Below the pieces are notes generated by a model. The model did no database searches and was not told the origin of the DNA. It was given only the letters and a program-made list of their open reading frames with translations. The position numbers and the translations under genes are program-made. Positions 36,301 through 45,272 of a stretch of 64,000 nucleotides of DNA are shown one piece after another. Numbering within the stretch: the stretch's first letter is position 1; every line of letters starts with the position of its first letter. The stretch comes from Dallia pectoralis (lineage: Eukaryota; Chordata; Actinopteri; Esociformes; Umbridae), in assembly GCA_029465975.1 (NCBI GenBank), contig CM055756.1:12712358-12776357 (forward strand), written 5' to 3'.

Positions 36301-39300
36301 TAGCCGTCTCACATTCTAGCCATATTAGCCGTCTCACATTCTAGCCATATTAGCCGTCTCACATTCTAGCCATATTAGCCGTCTCACATTCTAGCCATAT
36401 TAGCCGTCTCACATTCTAGCCATATTAGCCGTCTCACATTCTAGCCATATTAGCAGTCTCACATTCTAGAGCGGTCCAAAAAAGATTTTATACAGACAGA
36501 AAATAAGCAAATACTCAAGTTGGGACACGATTTATATCCACTTCAAATGATTAATTTACATGCAGGTACACGTTTACCTGTGGATCATGTTGTGAGAGTG
36601 AAGATAGGCTAGGCCCTGCAGTGCACCATGGGTAATAGCAGCTATTTCCACCTCCTGTAGTGGCTTCTTGTGAACTAGTGAGAGACAGAAAGAAAAAGAA
36701 GATGAGCAAGAGACAGAAGTCAGACAAAAAGCTTGAAAATGACGTGGCTCATACGAAGCTTATCCCAGGAATACTGACCTTCTAGAAGATCTGAGGCTGA
36801 GCCTAAACAGTACTCCATGACAAGCTGTGGGAAAGAGGAAAACCACATTCATAAAAACATTCGTAAAATGTCCCAAGAAGGTCAAATTCCTTGTATTCCT
36901 ATGGACGTTGTCTCTGACCAATAGAGTGCAGGTACACAAACGCACGCACACGGGCACACAGACAGACATATAACAGACAGACAGACAACAGACAGACAGA
37001 CAGACAGACAACAGACAACTGACAGACAACAGACAACTGACAGACAACAGACAACTGACAGACAACAGACAACTGACAGACAGACAACTGACAGACAGAC
37101 AACTGACCCATGCTGTGTGTTCTCTGAGGTAGCATCCTTTGTATTCAATAGTGTTGGGATGGCGAAGCTTCTGAAGGAACTTCACCTCCTTGATGATGTC
37201 CTGCCATTTCTAAGAACAGAAGGGAAGATTTGACCCCCATACGAGGCATCACAATCCATAATCACAATCCATAATCACTAGGCATCACAATCCATAATCA
37301 CAATCCATAATCACTAGGCATCACAATCCATAATCACAATCCATAATCACAATCCATAATCACTAGGCATCACAATCCATAATCACAATCCATAATCACT
37401 AGGCATCACAATCCATAATCACAATCCATAATCACTAGGCATCACAATCCATAATCACAATCCATAATCACTAGGCATCACAATCCATAATCACAATCCA
37501 TAATCACTAGGCATCACAATCCATAATCACAATCCATAATCACAATCCATAATCACTAGGCATCACAATCCATAATCACTAGGCATCACAATCCATAATC
37601 ACAATCCATAATCACAATCCATAATCACAATCCATAATCACTAGGCATCACAATCCATAATCACAATCCATAATCACAATCCATAATCACAATCCATAAT
37701 CACAATCCATAATCACTAGGCATCACAATCCATAATCACAATCCATAATCACAATCCATAATCACAATCCATAATCACAATCCATAATAATCACAATCCA
37801 TAATCACAATCCATAATCACTAGGCATCACAATCCATAATCACAATCCATAATCACAATCCATAATCACAATCCATAATCACAATCCATAATCACCAGGC
37901 ATCACAATCCATAATCACAATCCATAATCACTAGGCATCACAATCCATAATCACAATCCATAATCACTAGGCATCACAATCCATAATCACAATCCATAAT
38001 CACTAGGCATCACAATCCATAATCACAATCCATAATCACTAGGCATCATAATCACAATCCACTAATCACAATCCATAATCACTAGGCATCACAATCCATA
38101 ATCACAATCCATAATCACTAGGCATCAACAATCCATAATCACAATCCATAATCACAATCCATAATCACAATCCATAATCACTAGGCATCAATCCATAATC
38201 ACAATCCATAATCACAATCCATAATCAGGCATCAATCCATAATCACAATCCATAATCACTAGGCATCACAATCCATAATCACAATCCATAATCAGGCATC
38301 ACCATAATCACAATCCATAATCACAGGCATCACAATCCATAATCACAATCCATAATCACTAGGCATCACAATCCATAATCACAATCCATAATCACTAGGC
38401 ATCACAATCCATAATCACCAGGCATCACAATCCATAATCACAATCCATAATCACAATCCATAATCACAATCCATAATCACCAGGCATCACAATCCATAAT
38501 CACAATCCATAATCACAATCCATAATCACAATCCATAATCACCAGGCATCACAATCCATAATCACAATCCATAATCACAATCCATAATCACTAGGCATCA
38601 CAATCCATAATCACAATCCATAATCACAATCACAATCCATAATCACAATCCATAATCACCAGGCATCACAATCCATAATCACAATCCATAATCACAATCC
38701 ATAATCACAATCCATAATCACTAGGCATCACAATCCATAATCACAATCCATAATCACTAGGCATCACAATCCATAATCACAATCCATAATCACAATCCAT
38801 AATCACCAGGCATCACAATCCATAATCACTAGGCATCACAATCCATAATCACTAGGCATCACAATCCATAATCACAATCCATAATCACTAGGCATCACAA
38901 TCCATAATCACAATCCATAATCACAATCCATAATCACTAGGCATCACAATCCATAATCACAATCCATAATCACTAGGCATCACAATCCATAATCACAATC
39001 CATAATCACCAGGCATCACAATCCATTATTACCAGAATCAAAGGATTTTAAAATGGTACCAAAAAAAGTCAAACTCCATAGATCTAAACCAAAAAGAACT
39101 CAATAGTTTTTAATAGCATCTTTGTGTTCAGATTAGGTTTTACGATTTTGGAATGAACTGTATAGAGAACTTTGGATGAATAATTTGATCCAATAAACAA
39201 ATCAGGCCATCTATTAAGTATAACATCAAGACTCGCTAATTAAAACAGAGAAAGCAGTCATCCATTTGTTCAAATGAACAACAGTACCTAGTACGGAAAA

Positions 39301-40221
39301 GCTTGACAGAAAGCTTGACAGTGTCACTGGGCTGATCTTGGTTTACTTGTCACCCACGCGTATGTTGTATTAACACGCGTATGTTGTATTAACACGCGTA
39401 TGTTGTATTAACACGCGTATGTTGTATTAACACACGCATGTTGTATTAACACGCGTATGTTGTATTAACACGCGTATGTTGTATTAACACACGCATGTTG
39501 TATTAACACGCGCATGTTGTATTAACACGCGCATGTTGTATTAACACGTGCATGTTGTATTAACACGCGCATGTTGTATTAACACACGCATGTTGTATTA
39601 ACACACGCATGTTGTATTAACACACGCATGTTGTATTAACACACGCATGTTGTATTAACACACGCATGTTGTATTAACACACGCATGTTGGCTCACCTCA
39701 TTGGACTGCTTGCCAGTGTAGGACATCTTCTTGATAGCAACCACCTCGTTGTTACGCACATCTCTGGCCTATAGAACGACCCACAGTCTTAATAATCACA
39801 TATATATGAGGACCCACAGTCTTAATAATCACATATATATGAGGACCCACAGTCTTAATAATCACATATATATGAGGACCCACAGTCTTAATAATCACAT
39901 ATATATGAGGACCCACAGTCTTAATAATCACATATATATGAGGACCCACAGTCTTAATAATCACATATATATGAGGACCCACAGTCTTAATAATCACATA
40001 TACATACATACATATATAACCAAACGCAGGAACTACCTAAATAACTCTCAATATATAATATATATTGTTGTATATAAGAATCCCCTTACAAAGTAGACGG
40101 CCCCAAAGCTGCCATGACCAATCTCTCGGAGGTCGGCAAACAGCTTTTCAGGATCATCTCTGAAGAAGAGCTCTGCCACGTCCGGGTCCTTCAGGTTGCC
40201 CGCCCGCACACCTGTGGGCAT
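21251..40221 (-). CDS. taok2: TAO kinase 2 (STE20-family MAP3K)
   Basis: Ser/Thr kinase acting upstream of p38/JNK MAP2Ks, with roles in the cytoskeleton and neurons. Nineteen coding exons on the - strand: 40221-40090, 39768-39697, 37209-37108, 36824-36779, 36674-36578, 35860-35747, 35296-35205, 34161-34068, 33474-33393, 33286-33119, 31571-31365, 31226-31095, 30192-29956, 29262-29134, 29031-28828, 25822-25583, 24638-24426, 23910-23728, 22144-21251. Phases join to 1145 codons. Kinase domain about 28-281: P-loop GHGSFGAVYF, K57, HRD with D151, DFG with D169, activation-loop S181. Coiled coils about 440-850. The tail has GIPAEA, WPSRPVPRSG and RNSPQPLRR, which match TAOK2 rather than TAOK1 or TAOK3. 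The start ATG lies 9 nt inside an exon whose acceptor CAG is at 40231-40233, so a separate leader exon is expected. It is the beta-type form, without the mammalian alpha membrane region. Confidence 0.97.
22147..22285 (+). repeat. 22-bp minisatellite running into the last taok2 acceptor
   Basis: About five copies of AGGGGAGAGGGAGAAAATAT plus GAC, some interrupted. On the gene strand the unit's CTCTCCCCTGT also forms the polypyrimidine tract of the acceptor at 22145. Confidence 0.85.
22362..23716 (+). repeat. 24-bp polypyrimidine/polypurine minisatellite, 1.35 kb
   Basis: About 55 copies of a 24-bp unit (TCTCCCTCTCCGTTTCTCCT plus CCCC) filling the last taok2 intron, starting 12 nt after the donor at 23728. 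The gene strand is almost pure purine. Because the period is a multiple of three it is open over hundreds of codons in all three - frames (Glu, Arg and Gly rich). Confidence 0.95.
24059..24366 (+). repeat. 25-bp minisatellite in taok2 intron
   Basis: About 12 copies of TAGAGTTAGGAGTAGGAATA plus AGGTA, with C/T and G/C variants. It starts about 60 nt after the donor of exon 24638-24426... on the + axis it lies just below that exon. Confidence 0.9.
24884..25590 (-). repeat. 42-bp minisatellite copying a taok2 exon end plus 5' splice site
   Basis: About 16-17 copies of a 42-bp unit. On the gene strand each unit reads GAGCCTGAAG followed by GTGAGGGGGTTTATGGG. The real junction at 25583 reads GAGCCTAAAG then GTGAGG, so each copy repeats the last 10 exon nucleotides (one mismatch) and a donor of equal strength. 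Confidence 0.95.
25845..26182 (+). repeat. 22-bp AT-rich minisatellite upstream of a taok2 acceptor
   Basis: About 15 copies of AATGACTAATAGTGTTAATA plus AT or AA. On the gene strand it ends about 20 nt before the acceptor of exon 25822-25583. Confidence 0.93.
26391..26586 (+). repeat. 45-bp minisatellite, left part, split by a LINE
   Basis: Just over four copies of a 45-bp unit (GATAGCACCCCATCAGTATT, AAAGGGGATGTATTTAGAGT, AGGAG). It is the same unit as the array at 28163-28826; the LINE lies between them. Confidence 0.95.
26587..28162 (+). mobile_element. 5'-truncated non-LTR retrotransposon (RTE/Rex3-like) with broken RT frame
   Basis: A LINE copy of about 1.6 kb in antisense orientation to taok2, inside an intron. 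The reverse-transcriptase domain is recognisable from LHSGKAPGTDEIRPEMLKAL through NYRGITLLSLPGKVYSKVLE, CGFRPGR, VDLEKAYDRVPRDLLWEVL and the catalytic FADDVVLMASS at about 27345-27385, then a C-terminal part (YLGVLF, YGHESWVMTERTRSR, LRWFGHLVRMPPGRLP). The frame changes near 26840, 26980 and 27225, so it is dead. It ends in GATGAGATGAAGATGAG, a GATG-type tail as described for fish Rex3. The clade assignment is from memory and tentative. Confidence 0.85.
28163..28826 (+). repeat. 45-bp minisatellite, right part, abutting a taok2 donor
   Basis: About 15 copies of the same 45-bp unit as at 26391. On the gene strand it starts at position +2 of the intron after exon 29031-28828: the donor GTACATCCCC merges into the unit's TACATCCCC. 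Variants AGAG/AAGG and CATC/CTTC are distributed along the array. Confidence 0.95.
29410..29890 (+). repeat. 28-bp minisatellite in taok2 intron
   Basis: About 17 copies of AGATTAGTCACCTGGCCGAC plus TCTAGGGC, nearly identical. It ends about 65 nt after the donor at 29956 on the gene strand. Each gene-strand unit carries GGCCAG then GTGACT, a donor-like sequence not derived from the neighbouring exon. Confidence 0.95.
30195..30435 (+). repeat. purine-rich 24-30-bp repeat running into a taok2 acceptor
   Basis: About eight irregular copies of AGACAATAAACAGAGAGAAG plus AAAATAGAA. On the gene strand it is pyrimidine-rich and ends at the acceptor (TTTTTCTAG) of exon 30192-29956. Confidence 0.88.
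30532..31005 (+). repeat. 28-bp minisatellite in taok2 intron
   Basis: About 17 copies of GGAGCTAACAAGTACCCGAT plus ACTGGCCT, with a CCC/TCC variant (ACCCG and ATCCG). Confidence 0.95.
31573..32080 (+). repeat. 26-bp minisatellite forming the polypyrimidine tract of a taok2 acceptor
   Basis: About 19-20 copies of GAGAGACAGACATACACAGA plus CAGGAA. On the gene strand it is a 500-nt C/T/G-rich stretch. The last unit becomes the acceptor TCTGTCTCTCTAG of exon 31571-31365. Confidence 0.95.
32325..33135 (-). repeat. 24-33-bp minisatellite copying a taok2 exon end plus 5' splice site
   Basis: About 27 variable copies. On the gene strand the unit is GAGGAGGAG followed by GTAGGAGCTATAGATGTG. The real exon (33286-33119) ends in GAGGAGGAG and its donor is GTAGGAGC, so the exon's Glu codons and its donor are repeated in each unit. 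Confidence 0.93.
33331..33373 (+). repeat. (GT)n microsatellite
   Basis: About 21 GT units about 20 nt downstream (gene strand) of the donor of taok2 exon 33474-33393. Confidence 0.9.
33530..34008 (+). repeat. 31-bp A-rich minisatellite in taok2 intron
   Basis: About 15 copies of AAAACAAGATGGTTAGTAAA plus AAAACAGACTG. It lies about 60 nt after the donor at 34068 on the gene strand. Confidence 0.93.
34265..35222 (-). repeat. 32-bp minisatellite copying a taok2 kinase exon end plus 5' splice site
   Basis: About 29 copies of a 32-bp unit. The exon 35296-35205 ends TCACCTGTATTGAGTTAG with donor GTAAGA. Each unit carries the same 18 exon nucleotides (A or G at one place) followed by GTATGA or, in several copies, the true hexamer GTAAGA. 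On the + strand each unit also shows a perfect consensus donor CAG then GTGAGT. Confidence 0.96.
35331..35615 (+). repeat. 29-bp minisatellite in taok2 intron
   Basis: About 9.5 copies of CTGTTATAAACACAGGTACG plus CTATATAGG, with G, A or C at one site. Begins about 35 nt upstream of the acceptor of exon 35296-35205 on the gene strand. Confidence 0.93.
36005..36470 (+). repeat. 25-bp minisatellite in taok2 intron
   Basis: About 18-19 copies of TCTCACATTCTAGCCATATT plus AGCCG, nearly perfect apart from one 2-bp deletion near 36165. Confidence 0.95.
36956..37108 (-). repeat. (CTGT)-type repeat starting at a taok2 donor
   Basis: On the gene strand the donor GTCAGT of exon 37209-37108 is the first element of a repeated GTCAGTTGTCTGTCTGTCAG pattern. 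The donor hexamer therefore recurs about seven times within 110 nt. Confidence 0.88.
37246..39027 (+). repeat. 1.8-kb composite repeat of two short unit types
   Basis: Built from a 15-bp unit ACAATCCATAATCAC and a joint TAGGCATC (or CAGGCATC) that interrupts it after one to five 15-bp units. Well over 100 subunits in a 10-kb-scale taok2 intron, ending about 40 nt before the acceptor of exon 37209-37108. Confidence 0.95.
39352..39690 (+). repeat. 19-bp minisatellite next to a taok2 donor
   Basis: About 17 copies of TAACACGCGTATGTTGTAT with CGCG, CACG and GTAT/GCAT variants. It begins 6 nt after the donor at 39697 on the gene strand. The alternating purine-pyrimidine ACACGCGTATG could favour Z-DNA. 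Confidence 0.93.
39775..40005 (+). repeat. 33-bp minisatellite running into a taok2 acceptor
   Basis: Seven copies of ACCCACAGTCTTAATAATCA plus CATATATATGAGG. It ends at the acceptor region of exon 39768-39697 (gene strand CGTTCTATAG). Confidence 0.94.
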
Positions 40222-40433
40222 GACCAGGGCCTGGTAGAAAGAGAACGACAAAAAGGAAAAAGGGTGGAGAAAGGGAAAGAGATAAGGAGATCAAAAAAGC
40301 AAAAAGGAAATAGAAAATACAGCAAGATAATATCAAGGAAAAATTCTTGAAAACTACGGGCTGAGAATACTTGCAAAAAAGGAGCAAAGGGGAGTGAAGA
40401 TTTAACAAAGTGCACAAGCCATATAAAATATAT

Positions 40434-40866
40434 ATCATCTGATCGTTGACAGAGGTCTGCCCTACATATCACTGCTTTAGATACCATCTGATCGTTGACA
40501 GAGGTCTGCCTTACATATCACTGCATTAGATACCATCTGATCGTTGACAGAGGCCTGCAAAAAACATTTGTGCCACCAAAACATGTACTGATGCCATCAA
40601 ATGAAAACATTGTGGAACCAAAACATGTACTGATGCCATCAACTGAAAACATTGTGGAACCAGTGCCACTAGTGAAACCTGTTAGACCAGAACATTGCAA
40701 ATATGATTCTCAAAAATGCTTTATAGCTTGTGTCAGTCCAATGGTATAAGCCACCGTACAAAGCACTGTGACAGGCTAGATTACAGCCAATCACAAGTTG
40801 AACCCTAACCATATCCCGCTAGATTACAGCCAATCACAAGTTGAACCCTAACCATATCCCGCTAGT
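40434..40866 (+). repeat. short tandem duplications in taok2 intron 1
   Basis: Three separate small repeats: GATCGTTGACAGAGG blocks (about 50 bp, three copies, 40440-40555), AAACATGTACTGATGCCATC blocks (two copies, 40577-40655), and a 47-bp doublet containing GATTACAGCCAATCACAAGT (40770-40865). Confidence 0.85.
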
Positions 40867-40868
40867 AC

Positions 40869-41617
40869 AGTTTTAGTGTCAGTCTATACTAGAGACAGCT
40901 TTATGGTGTTTGTGTCAGTCTATACTACAGATACAGCTTTATGTTGTTTCTGTCAGCCTATACTAGATACAGCTTTATGTTGTTTGTGTCAGTCTATACT
41001 AGAGACAGCTTTATGGTGTTTGTGTCAGCCTATACTAGAGACAGCTTTATGGTGTTTGTGTCAGTCTATACTAGAGACAGCTTTATGGTGTTTGTGTCAG
41101 CCTATACTAGAGACAGCTTTATGGTGTTTGTTTCAGTCTATACTAGAGACAGCTTCATGGTGTTTGTGTCAGTCTATACTACAGATACAGCTTTATGGTG
41201 TTTGTGTCAGTCTATATTACAGAGACAGCTTTATGTTGTTTGTGTCAGTCTATACTACAGAGACAGCTTTATGGTGTTTGTGTCAGTCTATATTACAGAG
41301 ACAGCTTTATGGTGTTTGTGTCAGCCTATACTAGATACAGCTTTATGGTGTTTGTGTCAGTCTATATTACAGATACAGCTTTATGGTGTTTGTGTCAGTC
41401 GATATTACAGAGACAGCTTCATGGTGTTTGTGTCAGTCTATATTACAGATACAGCTTTATGGTGTTTGTGTCAGTCTATATTACAGATACAGCTTTATGG
41501 TGTTTGTGTCAGTCTATACTACAGAGACAGCTTTATGGTGTTTGTGTCAGTCTATATTACAGATACAGCTTTATGGTGTTTGTGTCAGCCTATACTACAG
41601 AGACAGCTTCATGGTTT
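40869..41617 (+). repeat. 36-38-bp minisatellite in taok2 intron 1
   Basis: About 20 copies of AGTCTATACTAGAGACAGCT plus TTATGGTGTTTGTGTC, with variants ACTAGA/ATTACAGA and GAGACAG/GATACAG. Long open frames arise only where the period suits. Confidence 0.94.
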
Positions 41618-41699
41618 ACAAATAATCTACAGACAATGCCTTAATCCAGAATGGTTGGAAAGATTAGCGCCTAGACTAAATTCGGCCTTAATTGAATAA

Positions 41700-42982
41700 A
41701 ATGGTTCCAAAAAACATGTGATGTCTACCCTGCAGATGTCATACTATGTCGCCCAACTAGGTTACCCCAGACTGGGACCATGTAGCCTACCTGTCAAATA
41801 GGAACACGCCCAGTCCCACTTCTAGTCTCACAACAAACTGACTGGAAGTCTAGTACTAAAGGAAAGACCCAAGCATTCCCCTGCAATTTCACCTGTCATG
41901 TAAGAGCAATAACCAATCATTTTCAAAGAAACAAGAAGGGGGAGAAATAATAGTTTTACAGTAGTCTAAATGGGACTACGTCTGGCTTGGTGTTGAGCAT
42001 GGCTGCTGAAGAGGAAAAGTAAACTACGCAAACAACTCAGTCCTGAGTAACTGCTTCAAGACAAGACACAAGGGCCGTCAATACACAAGGAATGGTCACA
42101 GTTTTAACTACATGTATGGGGCATCCAGTTTGCAACATCCTTCAGCCAAACAAACTAGCTCAAATCATTTGGTTTGAACTCTAGAATAGTGTGTCTGGTT
42201 AAATGTGCCAGATCGTATGGGGACCTTAATATACATCCGGTGAATTAAAATACAACTGTAGGGTGTACCATTTAATATGCCTCACTTCAAGATTTTTATA
42301 TGTACATTCACTTCAAAACTTGAGATAGGATGTAGGAGACCTATATTTATCAGGCTGCCATAATGTAGTCACAGATTTGCATCAAACATTACTCTAATAT
42401 CCCTGTGTAAAAAGTCATTACAGACCATCAATATATTGTGTCCCATTAGCATAGCAACAAAATATACCAGGCAGGCCTACGTAGAAGAGACACAAATCAC
42501 AGATTGTATTTACCTTTATTTTAAAAACGATTTGCAATATTCTCTAAAACAACAGAATTCCTAATAACTACAGAAACACGAAGTGGAAACATGCCATTTA
42601 CCCAAAATGTTTCTGACAAAAATGATTCTTACTTCATGTATTGTTATGAGTAGTTAATAAGGTTTGAAGCCTGGTATTTCAGTATTCACTCAACTCCAAA
42701 TCAGTCTGTTACACATATTAATAAGTGAGAGATTTTGAGTGTGTGATTTTAAAACGTATCATTCGGGATGACTAGACTCCTGATTCACCTAGTCAAGGGC
42801 ACAAAAATTAGTTGACAAGTTCAATCAAGTGTGCTATCTCTAGATTTGGTCAAATAAGTACATGAAGTCAGGGGGTCCCATACAGAATAAGTTTCAAACC
42901 CTCAGTATGTCTAGGCGAGATTAATTGTTGCCAGCCACATTCATATCAAATGGTTTGGTTACCAATAAGTTGTAATACTTAC
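41700..42982. other. taok2 intron 1, no gene seen
   Basis: Single-copy AT-rich DNA between the array and the presumed leader exon. No exon or transposon that I can recognise. Confidence 0.55.
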
Positions 42983-43550
42983 CACGGCTTGTTCTGGTTC
43001 GGTTCTAACTACAGATGAATTAATCCCGTCTCCGTCCTAACCCTCACCCAACTAGCAGCCGTCTCACTGTGAGATTCAAACCGACGTATGGCGCATTATC
43101 ATTGATTTCCTTCTCACAGACATCCAACGATGAATTTGATATTGTCCTGGATTTGCTTAATAACCCGACAGCACCTACGGTTATCTGTCCGGCTAGACCC
43201 TACGGTTATCTGTCCGGCTAGACCCTACGGTTATCTGTCCGGCTAGACCCTACGGTTATCTGTCCGGCTAGACCCTACGGTTATCTGTCCGGCTAGACCC
43301 TACGGTTATCTGTCCAAGTAGAACCTACGGTTAGTCACTAGCTCCAACTAGCCAGTTAGCTTAGCTTAACTGTGCTACCTGGCAGTGGTTAAGGTCTTTT
43401 TCCTCCTCGCATATCCGCCTTCCTTTCATATCGTAACGTTACATCTGTATCTTAGTCCAATTTAGACAATGTCTAGATAGTATACGTTATAACCCGTTTC
43501 TGATTTTCAGTCTCACGCCTTTTTTTGTTCAAAAAATACAAGATGGCTCT
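42983..43550 (-). promoter_or_regulatory. taok2: probable taok2 5' leader exon and promoter region
   Basis: On the - strand a strong donor (CCGTG then GTAAGTATT) sits at 42983/42982, with CpG-richer sequence upstream to about 43.5 kb. It would join the acceptor at 40231 to make the 5' UTR of taok2. The transcription start is not visible. A YY1-like AAGATGGC lies at 43540-43547 on the + strand. The region contains the 25-bp array described separately. Confidence 0.5.
43170..43325 (+). repeat. 25-bp minisatellite in the presumed taok2 leader
   Basis: Nearly six copies of CCCTACGGTTATCTGTCCGG plus CTAGA. It is GC-richer than the other arrays and would be transcribed if the leader exon extends this far. 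Confidence 0.92.
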
Positions 43551-43641
43551 GTTTAGGGGAGAGCCATCCGGAGCCATGCGGAAACCGGATGCAATGCGCA
43601 AGGGTGTATTTCCTGTAAGGTAAAAAAAAAAAAAAAAAAGA

Positions 43642-43649
43642 TGACGTCA
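43642..43649. promoter_or_regulatory. cAMP-response element, TGACGTCA
   Basis: A perfect palindromic CRE about 650 nt upstream of the presumed taok2 leader donor, flanked by CCGCCATGTTG, a YY1-like site. Consistent with a promoter here; activity cannot be judged from sequence. Confidence 0.4.
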
Positions 43650-44269
43650 CAACCGCCATGTTGATAAGGTCGAAGTTTGATCAGTCTGTAAAATGTGTCG
43701 TATAGTTTGTTCTGAATTGTCATTTCAAAGCAAAGGTCTTCATTCGGATCTACTCCACACTGGTGAACGCAGCCAAACACACGTTCACTCAATACGTTTT
43801 ACACATTTGCCTATTAAAGGAAGACTGTAAGTTCATACACCCACATCTTCATTAAAGTAAAATTCAGAATTGTTTTGTGTTTTTTTCATTTATGGTAACA
43901 TGCTTACTTTAATACCACATCCCACACTGCCATTTTACATATACCCAGGTAAAAACGGCCATCTTTCCAATCCTCACCTACAGCAACGTAAAGGCTCGTT
44001 CACAAACAACATGCAATTTACCACTATTCCAAAGCTTTTGCCATTTTTTCCCACTTTCTTTATCTCTTCTAATAAGGAATACACCAATGTTGATATATCC
44101 GCTAACCTTTAATTTCATGCTGCTGGTGAAAACCACGTTATTGGTTTTATTTATTACAATAAAAGACAAGTGGCTGAAAGAAACCATTGAAATTGCTCTG
44201 GGAGACACTTCTTTCAATGTCATCATCATTGGCTACAATCTGCCGCCTCTAAGCGACCTACACACCTCG

Positions 44270-44515
44270 AGGACGGTTACGTCGTGTCTCAAAGATCCAG
44301 GCTGGTCCCTCTCACCCCTCTGGCAGAAGGTTGAGGTCTATCAGGACATTAAAGACCTCCACCATCAATCCCGTCCCTAAGAACCCAAGGATAACTGGAC
44401 TAAATGACTACAGACCCGTCGCCCTGACCTCTGTGGTAATGAAGTCATTTAAGCACCTTGTGCTGTTCCACCTCAAAGCCATTACTGACCTTCTCCAGGA
44501 TCCCCTATCGGTGTG
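44270..44515 (+). mobile_element. LINE reverse-transcriptase fragment (CR1/L2/Rex1-like)
   Basis: One frame reads INPVPKNPRITGLNDYRPVA and LTSVVMKSFKHLVLFHLKAI, the thumb-proximal RT motif of fish LINEs; another frame just upstream reads related sequence. The similarity stops abruptly at DPL, where the 69-bp array begins. Confidence 0.7.
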
Positions 44516-45272
44516 TTGGTGGTTTGCTATGTTTATTATTATAACGTTATATTTTCACCAGTACCGGTGTGTTGGTACATGCTCTATGTGGGTTGCTATA
44601 TTTATTATTATAACATTATGTACTGGTGTGTTGGTACATGCTCTATGTGGGTTGCTATATTTATTATTATAACATATATTTAACAGTACCGATGTGTTGG
44701 TACATGTTCTATGTGGGTTGCTATATTTATTATTATAACATTATATATTCACCAGTACCGGTGTGTTGGTACATGTTCTTTGTGGTTTGCTTTATTTATT
44801 ATTATAACATTATATATTCACCAGTACCGGTGTGTTGGTACATGCTCTATGTGGGTTGCTATATTTATTATTATAACATTATATATTCACCAGTACCGGT
44901 GTGTTGGTACATGTTCTTTGTGGTTTGCTTTATTTATTATTATAACATTATATATTCACCAGTACCGGTGTGTTGGTACATGTTCTTTGTGGTTTGCTAT
45001 ATTTATTATTATAACATTATATATTCACCAGTACCGGTGTGTTGGTACATGCTCTATGTGGGTTGCTATATTTATTATTATACATTATATATTCACCAGT
45101 ACCGGTGTGTTGGTACATGATCTATGTGGGTTGCTATATTTATTATTATACATTATATATTCACCAGTACCGGTGTATTGGTACATGTTCTTTGTGGGTT
45201 GCTATATTTATTATTATAACATTATATATTCACCAGTACCGGTGTGTTGGTACATGTTCTTTGTGGGTTGCA
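44512..45272 (+). repeat. 66-69-bp minisatellite
   Basis: About 11 copies of a 69-bp unit (CCAGTACCGGTGTGTTGGTA, CATGTTCTTTGTGGTTTGCT, TTATTTATTATTATAACATT, ATATATTCA). Variants TTCTTTGTGGTTTGCTT and CTCTATGTGGGTTGCTA are intermixed. It begins within a LINE fragment. Confidence 0.94.

Noticed and set aside
37246..39027. CRISPR-like array
   Set aside because: The joints are not unique spacers but the same few sequences, and the locus is vertebrate nuclear DNA. The same holds for the other regular arrays.
21251..40221. taok1 or taok3 instead of taok2
   Set aside because: The C-terminal motifs WPSRPVPRSG, GIPAEA and RNSPQPLRR are those of TAOK2, and cdipt and asphd1 nearby support it.
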